Assembly (NCBI GenBank): GCA_021734505.1
Contig: JAIPIT010000009.1
Location: 1-38,800, forward strand
Source of the DNA: Fidelibacterota bacterium
GTDB taxonomy: Bacteria; Fidelibacterota; Fidelibacteria; Fidelibacterales; Fidelibacteraceae
Reading direction: 5' to 3'
DNA length: 38,800 bases
Below, piece by piece: positions 28,730 to 37,053 of this stretch. The number at the start of each line of letters is the position of its first letter. Within the stretch, counting starts at the first letter, position 1. Both the position numbers and the translations under genes were made by a program. The notes beneath the pieces were generated by a model. That model was given only the letters and a program-made list of their open reading frames with translations. It did no database searches and was not told the origin of the DNA.

Positions 28730-28988
28730 GTCATCCTGAACTTGTTTCAGGATCTCTGTGGCATTGTGATCCTGAGTACTAATTAAATCATTTTATTTAA
28801 TAAATACAATTGGGAATCTTTTTTGTTTTGTTTGGAGCTAATATAATTTCTTAATAATAGCTGTTTCCTCAGCTAAGAAAAAAATGCCAATTGCTAAAGA
28901 TTATTGAGAAGATAAAAATTATATTATTTCGTAGAATATCACAGAAAATCATGACAACAAAGAGATCCTGAAACAAGTTCAGGATGAC
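28730..28988. repeat. 259-bp segment bounded by perfect 28-bp inverted repeats (MITE-like)
   Basis: gtcatcctgaacttgtttcaggatctct (28730-28757) is the exact reverse complement of agagatcctgaaacaagttcaggatgac (28961-28988); each arm also folds (atcctgaa-cttgt-ttcaggat). Confidence 0.85.
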
Positions 28989-29020
28989 GATATTATCTGC
29001 TTGTTGTTTAAATAGTTTGG

Positions 29021-29062
29021 TGCTTGACTCTCACGCCTTACGTCTTACGTCTCACGTTTTAC
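29021..29062 (-). repeat. 7-bp tandem array overlapping the rseP stop codon (array F)
   Basis: Minus sense: GTAAAAC|GTGAGAC|GTAAGAC|GTAAGGC|GTGAGAG|TCAAGCA. Confidence 0.75.
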
Positions 29063-30129
29063 TGAAACAATCTCAGCACATCATTCACAACAGCCAGAAT
29101 AAGTAAGCCAAAGAGAAGGAACATTCCAATTTGTTGAATAAGCATTTTTGTTTTGATCTTCATTTCACGTCGCATAATACCTTCGGCAATGGCAATAATA
29201 ATGTGCCCGCCGTCCAGTCCGGGAATGGGTAAAATATTCAACAGAGCAAGATTTACGCTTAAAATACCGATCAAACCGATAAAGGGAAGTATACCGGCTT
29301 TTGCCGATTCGCCTGCCAGTTGGCCGATAAAGATAACACCACCGACATTTTTGAAACTCTCTTGACCGGTAACTAATAGTTTTAATGAAACAAAAGTCAT
29401 ATTCAGCCAGTATCCGGTGTTTTTGAACCCTTGTCCTATCGCCCCGAAAAAGCCTGCTTTTTCCATGCTTATGATAGGAGAAACACCAATAACCCCGACC
29501 TCTACCACTTTACCGTCTTGTATGCTTTTTTGTAACTGAGGGGTAACCGGAACAGTATATTCCAGACCATCTCTGACATATGTAACTTGAATTTCTTTAT
29601 CACCGGCTGCGCGGATGTGTACCGCCATTTCATCCCAGGTATTGATCTCGGTATCGTTGATCTGAATAATGCGGTCACCGGATTGTAATCCGGCAAGCCC
29701 GGCCGGTGCCTCTTCAATAACGACGTCTAGTATTGGGTCGGGACCAGAATGTGCAATACCCTGAATACCGCTCATAATAGAAAAGATCAAAACCGCCAGA
29801 AGCAAGTTCATCAGAATACCGGCAATGGATGCAAATATTTTTTGCAAGGTGTTTTTTGATCTATATTCAAAGGGTTGGGGCGGTAAGCCTTCAAACGAGG
29901 TGTCCATACTTTCATCGACCATACCGGACATGCGCACATATCCACCAAAGGGGATAGCGCCTATGGCATAGACAGTATCGCCTTTTTTTCGCTTGAAAAT
30001 TGTCGGAGGAAAACCAAGGGAAAAGGTTTCGACCCGGATACCAACAGATTTTGCAGCAAGAAAATGGCCCAGTTCATGGACAAAGACAAGTACACTTAAA
30101 AGAACGATCGTAGCGAGTAAATATATCAT
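29059..30129 (-). CDS. rseP: Site-2 zinc metalloprotease RseP
   Basis: VFVHELGHFLAAKSVGIRVETFSLGFPP (HExxH), PFGGYVRMSGM, PDZ-like EEAPAGLAGLQSGDRIIQIN, LLNILPIPGLDGGHI. Confidence 0.95.
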   Translation of the reverse strand: MIYLLATIVLLSVLVFVHELGHFLAAKSVGIRVETFSLGFPPTIFKRKKGDTVYAIGAIPFGGYVRMSGMVDESMDTSFEGLPPQPFEYRSKNTLQKIFASIAGILMNLLLAVLIFSIMSGIQGIAHSGPDPILDVVIEEAPAGLAGLQSGDRIIQINDTEINTWDEMAVHIRAAGDKEIQVTYVRDGLEYTVPVTPQLQKSIQDGKVVEVGVIGVSPIISMEKAGFFGAIGQGFKNTGYWLNMTFVSLKLLVTGQESFKNVGGVIFIGQLAGESAKAGILPFIGLIGILSVNLALLNILPIPGLDGGHIIIAIAEGIMRREMKIKTKMLIQQIGMFLLFGLLILAVVNDVLRLFQ

Positions 30130-30152
30130 TAATTCTCCGTTAAACTTTTTTT

Positions 30153-30187
30153 AAACCCTAAACTTTACACCTTAAACTTTACACATC
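30153..30187 (-). repeat. 7-bp (14-bp higher-order) tandem array between lipoprotein gene and rseP (array G)
   Basis: aaaccct|aaacttt|acacctt|aaacttt|acacatc. Confidence 0.65.
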
Positions 30188-30193
30188 TTTTCA

Positions 30194-31402
30194 TCATGGT
30201 GTTAAGACTCTATTCCATAGCAGAGTTCCCGAAGAGGTCAATTTTATGATATTCAGATCTGCTGCATTACGATAATAAGAGTCTTCTTGAAGGTTGCTTG
30301 TAACAACAAGGAAATCTCCGTCAGGCAATTCCCGAATTCCAACAGGTAATTTATTCTCAAATTCCGTTAACCATACTTCTTCACCATCGGAGCTAAGTTT
30401 GCTGACCCAACCGACGGTCTCATCATAAAGATAAGCAGAGCTTTGATTTCTGGTGCCGCATAAGAGTAAAGAGCCGTCACTGGCTTCAATAAAAGCATTG
30501 GCTTCTTCTCTTAAAGTATTTCCAAAAGCTTTGGTCCATAATTTATCACCATCGGCCGTAAGCTTGATCAAGTAAACTTGCTCTCCGGAATTCAACCACC
30601 AATTAGAATTTGTTGAATCATATACATTTAATGCACCGATGATCATGACAGATCCATCACTGAGTATATCTGCAAAATAAACATCATCATAGCGATCACC
30701 GCCAAAGATACCTGTCCAAAGCGTATCCCCTGTTGATGAAACTCGTGATGTTAATATATCACTACTGCTACCTTGCAGCCAAATATCACCTATAGCAATA
30801 AAGCCATTATCCGCGGTTGGTGTTCCCGAACTGATCGACGCATTAAAGGATATACCCGGGATACTAAAATTCCAAAGGGTATCGGCATCAGGCTCGATCT
30901 TGGCGTAAGTCAGATCATCATAATCGTAATCACCGTAATCCCATCCAAAGACAAAGAGATTTCCATCTTGAGAAGGACAAACACCATTGGTTTTGTTCGC
31001 CATATCTATACGCCAAACCAGGTTGCCGGTTGGCGTGTAGACCTGAGTTGAATAATTCCAGGTATAAGATTCGGAATTCAAATTACCGAACAGCATAATA
31101 TTGCCATCATCTAAAAGAAAATTTTCGCGAATATAGGGTCCGTTCGTCAAGCTAATACCATTGGATGATATTTCATTTCCCGAAGAATCAATTTGAACGA
31201 ATAATAAAGAATCCAGATAATTGTAATTTACATAATCACGGACTGATTTTGACAGAAGAACACTATAATTTGTCCCCCCAGTCGGGTAAAGTCCAATAAC
31301 GGAGATCTCTGCTTCAACCTCATCTTCGGCAAGTGGAATAGTACAAGACCAAAAACCAAATACGAGAAATATAAGAGCTAAAAATGTGGAAAGATTTTTC
31401 AT
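30194..31402 (-). CDS. Lipoprotein with repeated beta-propeller-like segments, unknown function
   Basis: Lipobox-like FGFWSC; recurring GDTLW / GNLVWRID / GEEVWLTEF / GTLLWNRV repeats. Confidence 0.8.
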   Translation of the reverse strand: MKNLSTFLALIFLVFGFWSCTIPLAEDEVEAEISVIGLYPTGGTNYSVLLSKSVRDYVNYNYLDSLLFVQIDSSGNEISSNGISLTNGPYIRENFLLDDGNIMLFGNLNSESYTWNYSTQVYTPTGNLVWRIDMANKTNGVCPSQDGNLFVFGWDYGDYDYDDLTYAKIEPDADTLWNFSIPGISFNASISSGTPTADNGFIAIGDIWLQGSSSDILTSRVSSTGDTLWTGIFGGDRYDDVYFADILSDGSVMIIGALNVYDSTNSNWWLNSGEQVYLIKLTADGDKLWTKAFGNTLREEANAFIEASDGSLLLCGTRNQSSAYLYDETVGWVSKLSSDGEEVWLTEFENKLPVGIRELPDGDFLVVTSNLQEDSYYRNAADLNIIKLTSSGTLLWNRVLTP

Positions 31403-31496
31403 GTTATCCTTAAGTGTTACGAAATGAAAATAATTAAATAGCTTCCTTTTTACAAGGTTTTCATTATATTACTTTTCAATGAAATAAAGGAAAAAA

Positions 31497-33869
31497 GTGA
31501 AAAAATCCGCCCTCTCCCTTTTTATAATATTACTTATTCTTACACCTTCGCTGTTTGCGGGAACGGTCTCCGGCTATATCTCAAATCTGGAAGATGGTGA
31601 ACCTATTCACTATGCCAACGTGTTCCTGGAAAACACCACTCAAGGTGCTGTCTCTAACGCGGATGGATATTATCTTATTTTAGATGTCCCCGATGGAGTA
31701 TATACCCTAACGGCATCTGTGATCGGGTATAAACTTGAAAAGCGGAACATCAGCGTGGGGGCAACTTCAAGAATTAAAGTGCATTTTGACCTTACACCGG
31801 AGCAGATACAACTTGAAGAAGTCATTGTTAGCGCGGAACGCGAAAAATTCAAACAAGAGATCAAAATATCTTCCATTACCATGGATCGTGCCCAATTGCG
31901 TACGGTGCCGGTATTGGTTGAGGCTGATCTTTTTCGCGCATTACAAATGTTACCGTCTGTCAGTACCGGATCGGATTTTTCTTCCGCACTTTATGTGCGA
32001 GGAGGATCACCGGATCAAAACCTTATTTTATTGGATGGTATTACCGTTTATAACCCTTATCACTTTGGCGGGATCTTTTCTACATTTAATACCGATGCCA
32101 TTAAGGAAGCCGAATTTATGGCCGGTGGTTTCCCCGCAGAATACGGCGGACGTATGAGTTCAGTGCTTGATATCAAGAACCGTGAAGGAAATACCGAAGA
32201 ATTTCATGGCAGTGGAAATATATCTTTGTTATCAAGTAAGCTTTTGTTCGAGGGACCGATCCCCCGGGGATCGTTCATGATATCCGGGCGAAGAACATAT
32301 TTCGATGCTATTTGGGAAGGTGCAAAGGGGATCTATAATGCTTTTGCCCCGGAACCCATCTCTTTCAGTTTTCCTTATTATTTTTATGATATGCAGGGAA
32401 AAATAAATTTTGATTTTAATGATCAGCACCGCACGACTTTAAGCGGATTCTTCGGCAATGACGTTCTTTGGTTCAAGGAAGAATTCAAGGAAGGGAATCC
32501 CGGCGAGAGCGGATACAACCTGGATTATTATGGTGTGGATTGGATCTGGGGGAATAATACCCTTAGCCTTAAACACCGCTGGCTGATCCGGCCGGACCTG
32601 ATCGCAAAATTTTTCGTGGCACGCTCTAAATTCCAATTTGACGTTGATTTCCTGCTGAAGAACGAATATTTCTATATTGATGATTCGGACAGTTCCAATA
32701 TTGATACCACCGATATTAAAAATCATACAAGCATCAACATACATGACTATATCACCGATTGGTCTGAAGGCCTTGATATGACTTGGTTGATCAATAAAAA
32801 AAACACGCTAAAATTCGGTGTTTTTCATAAGGATATCGATTTTGCCTTGGGAGCTGACTTTAATGAATTGTCGTTATTGGATAGTGTGAACCAATCGCAG
32901 GAATGGGGTTTTTATATTCAGGAAAAATATCGGCCATCACCCTTATTTATTTTTGAACCGGGGTTGCGGTTTACCCGTTATGCAAATACGAAAAAATGGT
33001 ATCCCGATCTAAGAGCTAAAGCAAAAGTCTTAGCGACAGATCAGTTGGCTTTTACACTCGCGGGTGGAACCGTGCACCAGTTTTTACAAACGGCGAATTT
33101 TGAAAACGAAATGATCCGTTTTATTGACCTTTGGTTCCCAACGACGTCAGAAATGGAACCCAGCAAAGCAACGCATTTTAATGCAGGGATAGAATATTGG
33201 TATAACAATATTCAATTTACTCTTGAAGGATATTATAAAAAATATGATCATCTCTTAACCATGAGTGAAGATATAGGCGGAGCTCAGCTTATGTCCTTTA
33301 TTGAAGCAGAAGGCTATTCTTACGGTATAGAGCTCCTGATGAAGAAAACATCCGGCAATTTAACCGGTTGGATCGGGTATTCCTATATGAGCACCAAGAA
33401 ACGTGAAAGCGAGGCAGCCGGGTATTACCCTCCTAAATACGACCGTACACATAATTTGAATGTAGTGGCTCAATATGATATCGATAAACGCTGGTATTTT
33501 TCATCTTCTTTGGTTTGGAGCACGGGAAATCCATACTCACAGATCTACGGGAATTTTCATTATACCGATCCGGACCAGATCAGTTCCTGGCTAAATCGCA
33601 TGGAGATCTATGGTGAACGCAACGGAGAACGTTATCCCCCGTATTTTAGACTGGATGTAGGTATTAACCGTCGCGGTAAATTATTCAAACAAAAGGCCAC
33701 TTATTATTTTCATGTGATCAATGTGACGAATCATCCGAACGTATTTCTTTATCTCTACGAGAATTATGATGCGCAATTTGATCCCGAGACCAATACATCA
33801 ATTATTTATCGTCAGCCGATCACCATGTTCCCGATCTTACCAACCTTTGGCGTGGAGTTCTCATTCTAA
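31497..33869 (+). CDS. TonB-dependent receptor with N-terminal carboxypeptidase-regulatory-like domain
   Basis: GTG start; GTVSGYISNLEDGEPIHYANVFLENTTQGAVSNADGYYLI; plug LYVRGGSPDQNLILLDGITVYNPYHFGGIFSTFN; C-terminal aromatic VEFSF. Confidence 0.92.
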   Translation: MKKSALSLFIILLILTPSLFAGTVSGYISNLEDGEPIHYANVFLENTTQGAVSNADGYYLILDVPDGVYTLTASVIGYKLEKRNISVGATSRIKVHFDLTPEQIQLEEVIVSAEREKFKQEIKISSITMDRAQLRTVPVLVEADLFRALQMLPSVSTGSDFSSALYVRGGSPDQNLILLDGITVYNPYHFGGIFSTFNTDAIKEAEFMAGGFPAEYGGRMSSVLDIKNREGNTEEFHGSGNISLLSSKLLFEGPIPRGSFMISGRRTYFDAIWEGAKGIYNAFAPEPISFSFPYYFYDMQGKINFDFNDQHRTTLSGFFGNDVLWFKEEFKEGNPGESGYNLDYYGVDWIWGNNTLSLKHRWLIRPDLIAKFFVARSKFQFDVDFLLKNEYFYIDDSDSSNIDTTDIKNHTSINIHDYITDWSEGLDMTWLINKKNTLKFGVFHKDIDFALGADFNELSLLDSVNQSQEWGFYIQEKYRPSPLFIFEPGLRFTRYANTKKWYPDLRAKAKVLATDQLAFTLAGGTVHQFLQTANFENEMIRFIDLWFPTTSEMEPSKATHFNAGIEYWYNNIQFTLEGYYKKYDHLLTMSEDIGGAQLMSFIEAEGYSYGIELLMKKTSGNLTGWIGYSYMSTKKRESEAAGYYPPKYDRTHNLNVVAQYDIDKRWYFSSSLVWSTGNPYSQIYGNFHYTDPDQISSWLNRMEIYGERNGERYPPYFRLDVGINRRGKLFKQKATYYFHVINVTNHPNVFLYLYENYDAQFDPETNTSIIYRQPITMFPILPTFGVEFSF

Positions 33870-34795
33870 TGAAAAAGTACAAACAGTATATATTAGCGCT
33901 TTTATTTATTCTCAGCATGGTAGCATGCTCGGATCTGGAAGAAGTGATCATTTACCATGAACCTGTTCTCAACATTTATGCTAATGTTTCCGTCGCTGAT
34001 CCTGCCATGAATTTTGTGCATGTCTACCGCACAACAGGATTCGGCGAGCAGGATTATTATGAGACCGACAGTATTATCTATCATCAATTCTACAATGAAT
34101 CTTCCGGTGATACCATTACTTACCAAACGCTGTATATTGATACCTCTTATGCGGTGAATGATGCCAAGGTTTATTTTTTACATGGTGCCGATACCATCCG
34201 TTTCTATGAGTGCACACAAGGGATATACGAACTTGTAGATACCTCAGTTGATATTATCGTTGGCGACATGTATGATCTTCGGGTAGAAACGGAAGATTTT
34301 GGTGTTGCAACATCAAGCGAGGAAGCATTACCGCCCATTACGTGGAACAATTCTAAACAAGATACGGTTTGGATATCCATTTCCGATCCTACCGACACCT
34401 TATTCTGGAGCAATACCGGCGGGGCATATAATGTTGATTTTTATGTGAGATATGACTATGGCTGGGGATCATACACATATTCATTCGAGAATGTTGACGT
34501 TCGCGATCCATTTTGGGCTTACGACACCAGTGAGTACGACATGCTTTTTAATCAAGATCCCTTCAAACAATATCTCAATTCTGACTGGAATCCCGATACA
34601 TTGGAGCTGGAAGTAATCGTTAAAGCATATTCCAGTTCATATCTTGATTATAAAAGCTTAGAACAAATGGCCCTCACCACAGGTTTTATTCGTTATCCAA
34701 CACTTAATGATTTCCGTGTGAATATCGATAATTCTTTGGGAGCATTTACGTCAATGTCGGTTTCAGATGAACGGGTTGTGATGTTTGTGAAATAG
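33869..34795 (+). CDS. DUF4249-like lipoprotein coupled to TonB-dependent receptor
   Basis: TAATG overlap with receptor; lipobox-like MVACSDLEEVIIYHEPVLNIYANVS. Confidence 0.75.
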   Translation: MKKYKQYILALLFILSMVACSDLEEVIIYHEPVLNIYANVSVADPAMNFVHVYRTTGFGEQDYYETDSIIYHQFYNESSGDTITYQTLYIDTSYAVNDAKVYFLHGADTIRFYECTQGIYELVDTSVDIIVGDMYDLRVETEDFGVATSSEEALPPITWNNSKQDTVWISISDPTDTLFWSNTGGAYNVDFYVRYDYGWGSYTYSFENVDVRDPFWAYDTSEYDMLFNQDPFKQYLNSDWNPDTLELEVIVKAYSSSYLDYKSLEQMALTTGFIRYPTLNDFRVNIDNSLGAFTSMSVSDERVVMFVK

Positions 34796-34829
34796 TGATC
34801 GGTAATCTGTAACCAGTGATCTGTAAAAA
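34795..34829 (+). repeat. 7-bp tandem array starting at a stop codon (array H)
   Basis: GTGATCG|GTAATCT|GTAACCA|GTGATCT|GTAAAAA; first base is the last base of the TAG stop. Confidence 0.75.
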
Positions 34830-34836
34830 ATATTTC

Positions 34837-34884
34837 AAGGGTTAGACATTTGTCTATCAAAGATGGCTGTCGACCCCTTTTCTT
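34837..34884 (+). terminator. Putative terminator hairpin after DUF4249-like gene
   Basis: AAGGGTTAGAC ... GTCGACCCCTTTTC, about 9/11 arm pairing. Confidence 0.5.
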
Positions 34885-34953
34885 ATAGGTACTGTTAATA
34901 TAAAGAAGAGAAAAAGCATAGTCTTGTCTTCACCACTCGGGATAGGTACTTTC

Positions 34954-35023
34954 CAATCCCAGATCCCAGATCCCAGGTCACAGGTCACAGGTCACAGGTT
35001 ACAGATCACAGGTTACAGATCAT
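34954..35023 (-). repeat. 10-unit 7-bp tandem array overlapping the chitinase stop codon (array I)
   Basis: Minus sense: ATGATCT|GTAACCT|GTGATCT|GTAACCT|GTGACCT|GTGACCT|GTGACCT|GGGATCT|GGGATCT|GGGATTG. Confidence 0.9.
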
Positions 35024-37053
35024 TTCACCAACATCAATTTCTGTGATGAAACAATATGTCCATTCACTTGCATAACCGCAATATAAATACCGCTGGGCGC
35101 TGTGTTGCTGTTCCAGCTGATACGGTAGTCTCCGGCTGTATGGTAAGCGTTTATTAAGGTGCTTACCCGTCTGCCGTTAATTGAATATAGTTCAATATTT
35201 ACATCGGAATTTTCAGGAATGGCATAGTGCAGAGTTGTTGAAGAATTGAAAGGATTTGGATAGTTCGGGTAAAGTTGGAAACGTTGCGGCAATATCTCAA
35301 TACCGGGCTCGATCGGATCTTCTACAGCAAGTGCTTCAACGGCATCCAGATAAACAATACGGTCTGCGAGTTGTTGCGGAGCGTAGAACATAAGAGCATC
35401 AAGCGTAATATAATCAGTATTGATGGCACCATCGCCATTATAGTAATTTGTCCATAATTCCGCGGAATCAAGCCGTACACTATAGGTATGCCAGTTGTTA
35501 TCTCCAAGAACCGCAAGTCGTAATGAGCTTTCAAGTTCACTGATTCCATCATCGATCAAAACCGCCACTTCCATCCCGCTTTGGTTCGTACGCAAAGCAA
35601 AATGGAGCTCTCTCGTACGAGGAAATTGAACATTGTAGCCAGGCGTTCCCTGACCGGAGAGCAGACGTATTTTCCAGTCTTCCGAACTGCTGGTATCATC
35701 TTTAAGTACTATTTTGAGAGAGTGTTCATCAATATAAGAGGTTTCGCTACTTGTATCAGACCAGGATTCACTGGAGATCCCCTTACATGATCCGCTGTAA
35801 TCAGGTTGACGATAAAAATGACCCAGCCCATCTTCAAAATTATCCAGCATCAATGAATCTTCAAACTCCAGGAAATTCTCCCGTAAGACCTCCCATAGCT
35901 CATTGTGCTCTTCGTCATAACCCAAAGCCCACATCCCGGTGCCCATAAGACCATAAGTAAAAACAAGCTTCTCTTTTGCATCCAATGCCTGGGCATCGTT
36001 ACACCATGCCTGGTACCAGTCATCTCCGCTTTGATAATAGGTCCATGCATCTTCATATTTTGTGGACCACTGACGGCCGTAATTTGCATAATAATCTTTT
36101 GCTGTGGCATAAACAACAGACGAACCGGTGGCCAATGTTGTTGCATTCACTGTCGAGCGCTGGCTATATGAAACCTTCCATTTATTTCCATAATAAGGCA
36201 ACCCAAGAATGATCTTGGATTTATCGCATGACCCGTATCCGTTATCACTGTTGTTCAAAGTTTGCTCAAGATTTATGCTGGCGCCCGTAATGGGTGCGCT
36301 TGGACCGGTCACCGATGATCCGTTATACCAATAAGCATAACCCATAATAAAAACATAATCACAGGCGTTGACCAAGCCCGGGAGATCCCAACCGCTCCAG
36401 TTTACGGCAGGTCCGGCAAAGGATATTTCCTGCTCTGATCCGACATTGGTCTTAATATAATTCGTTAATCCTTGCATAAAAGAATTCATCGGAGCACCGC
36501 GATCCGCTATTTGCGGTCCTTCAAAATCAATATTGACACCGTCAAGATTATAGGTGGTCAGTATGTTTGCAACATTTTGATAGAAATTATTGGAAGCGGT
36601 AGAACTATTGATGATAGCATGAATATCATCATCATTGAACTCGACAATACACATGATGAGTTTTGTTCCATTAGCATGAGCGGTATTCATCATGTTCAAC
36701 CAATTATCCGGCCAGCCGGAAGGGTAACCGGTGATGTTTCCGGCTGTTGAGACCGTAAAATCAAAAAGTGCAATGTGCGACAAAACCGAATAATCGAAAT
36801 ATTGAGGAGCACTGGTATATTTCCAATCAGGCAGATATCCAAAAACAGCATGGGTCAACTGCGGACCGTTCGGGTCGCGTTGCTGAAGAGGATCCACACT
36901 TACAACCGAGTTTTTATAAAAAACATGCTGTTCCGGATCGTTCAAATGAGCTTCCCATTCGATCTGGTGAATACTTTTATGTTCTTCAAATGATTGTGAA
37001 AAAAGAAAAGCAAATGTGAAAATTATGATTGAAGCTATTAGCTGTTTTTTCAC
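35020..37053 (-). CDS. Secreted GH18 chitinase-like glycoside hydrolase with T9SS-type C-terminal sorting domain
   Basis: 677 aa; signal peptide; YNLDGVNIDFEGP catalytic motif; C-terminus LYPNYPNPFNSSTTLHYAIP...SGIYIAVMQVNG. Confidence 0.9.
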   Translation of the reverse strand: MKKQLIASIIIFTFAFLFSQSFEEHKSIHQIEWEAHLNDPEQHVFYKNSVVSVDPLQQRDPNGPQLTHAVFGYLPDWKYTSAPQYFDYSVLSHIALFDFTVSTAGNITGYPSGWPDNWLNMMNTAHANGTKLIMCIVEFNDDDIHAIINSSTASNNFYQNVANILTTYNLDGVNIDFEGPQIADRGAPMNSFMQGLTNYIKTNVGSEQEISFAGPAVNWSGWDLPGLVNACDYVFIMGYAYWYNGSSVTGPSAPITGASINLEQTLNNSDNGYGSCDKSKIILGLPYYGNKWKVSYSQRSTVNATTLATGSSVVYATAKDYYANYGRQWSTKYEDAWTYYQSGDDWYQAWCNDAQALDAKEKLVFTYGLMGTGMWALGYDEEHNELWEVLRENFLEFEDSLMLDNFEDGLGHFYRQPDYSGSCKGISSESWSDTSSETSYIDEHSLKIVLKDDTSSSEDWKIRLLSGQGTPGYNVQFPRTRELHFALRTNQSGMEVAVLIDDGISELESSLRLAVLGDNNWHTYSVRLDSAELWTNYYNGDGAINTDYITLDALMFYAPQQLADRIVYLDAVEALAVEDPIEPGIEILPQRFQLYPNYPNPFNSSTTLHYAIPENSDVNIELYSINGRRVSTLINAYHTAGDYRISWNSNTAPSGIYIAVMQVNGHIVSSQKLMLVK

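Noticed and set aside
34954-35023. Short repeats that might be a CRISPR array
   Set aside because: The unit is 7 bp with no spacers, and no cas gene is present; it is a continuous degenerate tandem array.
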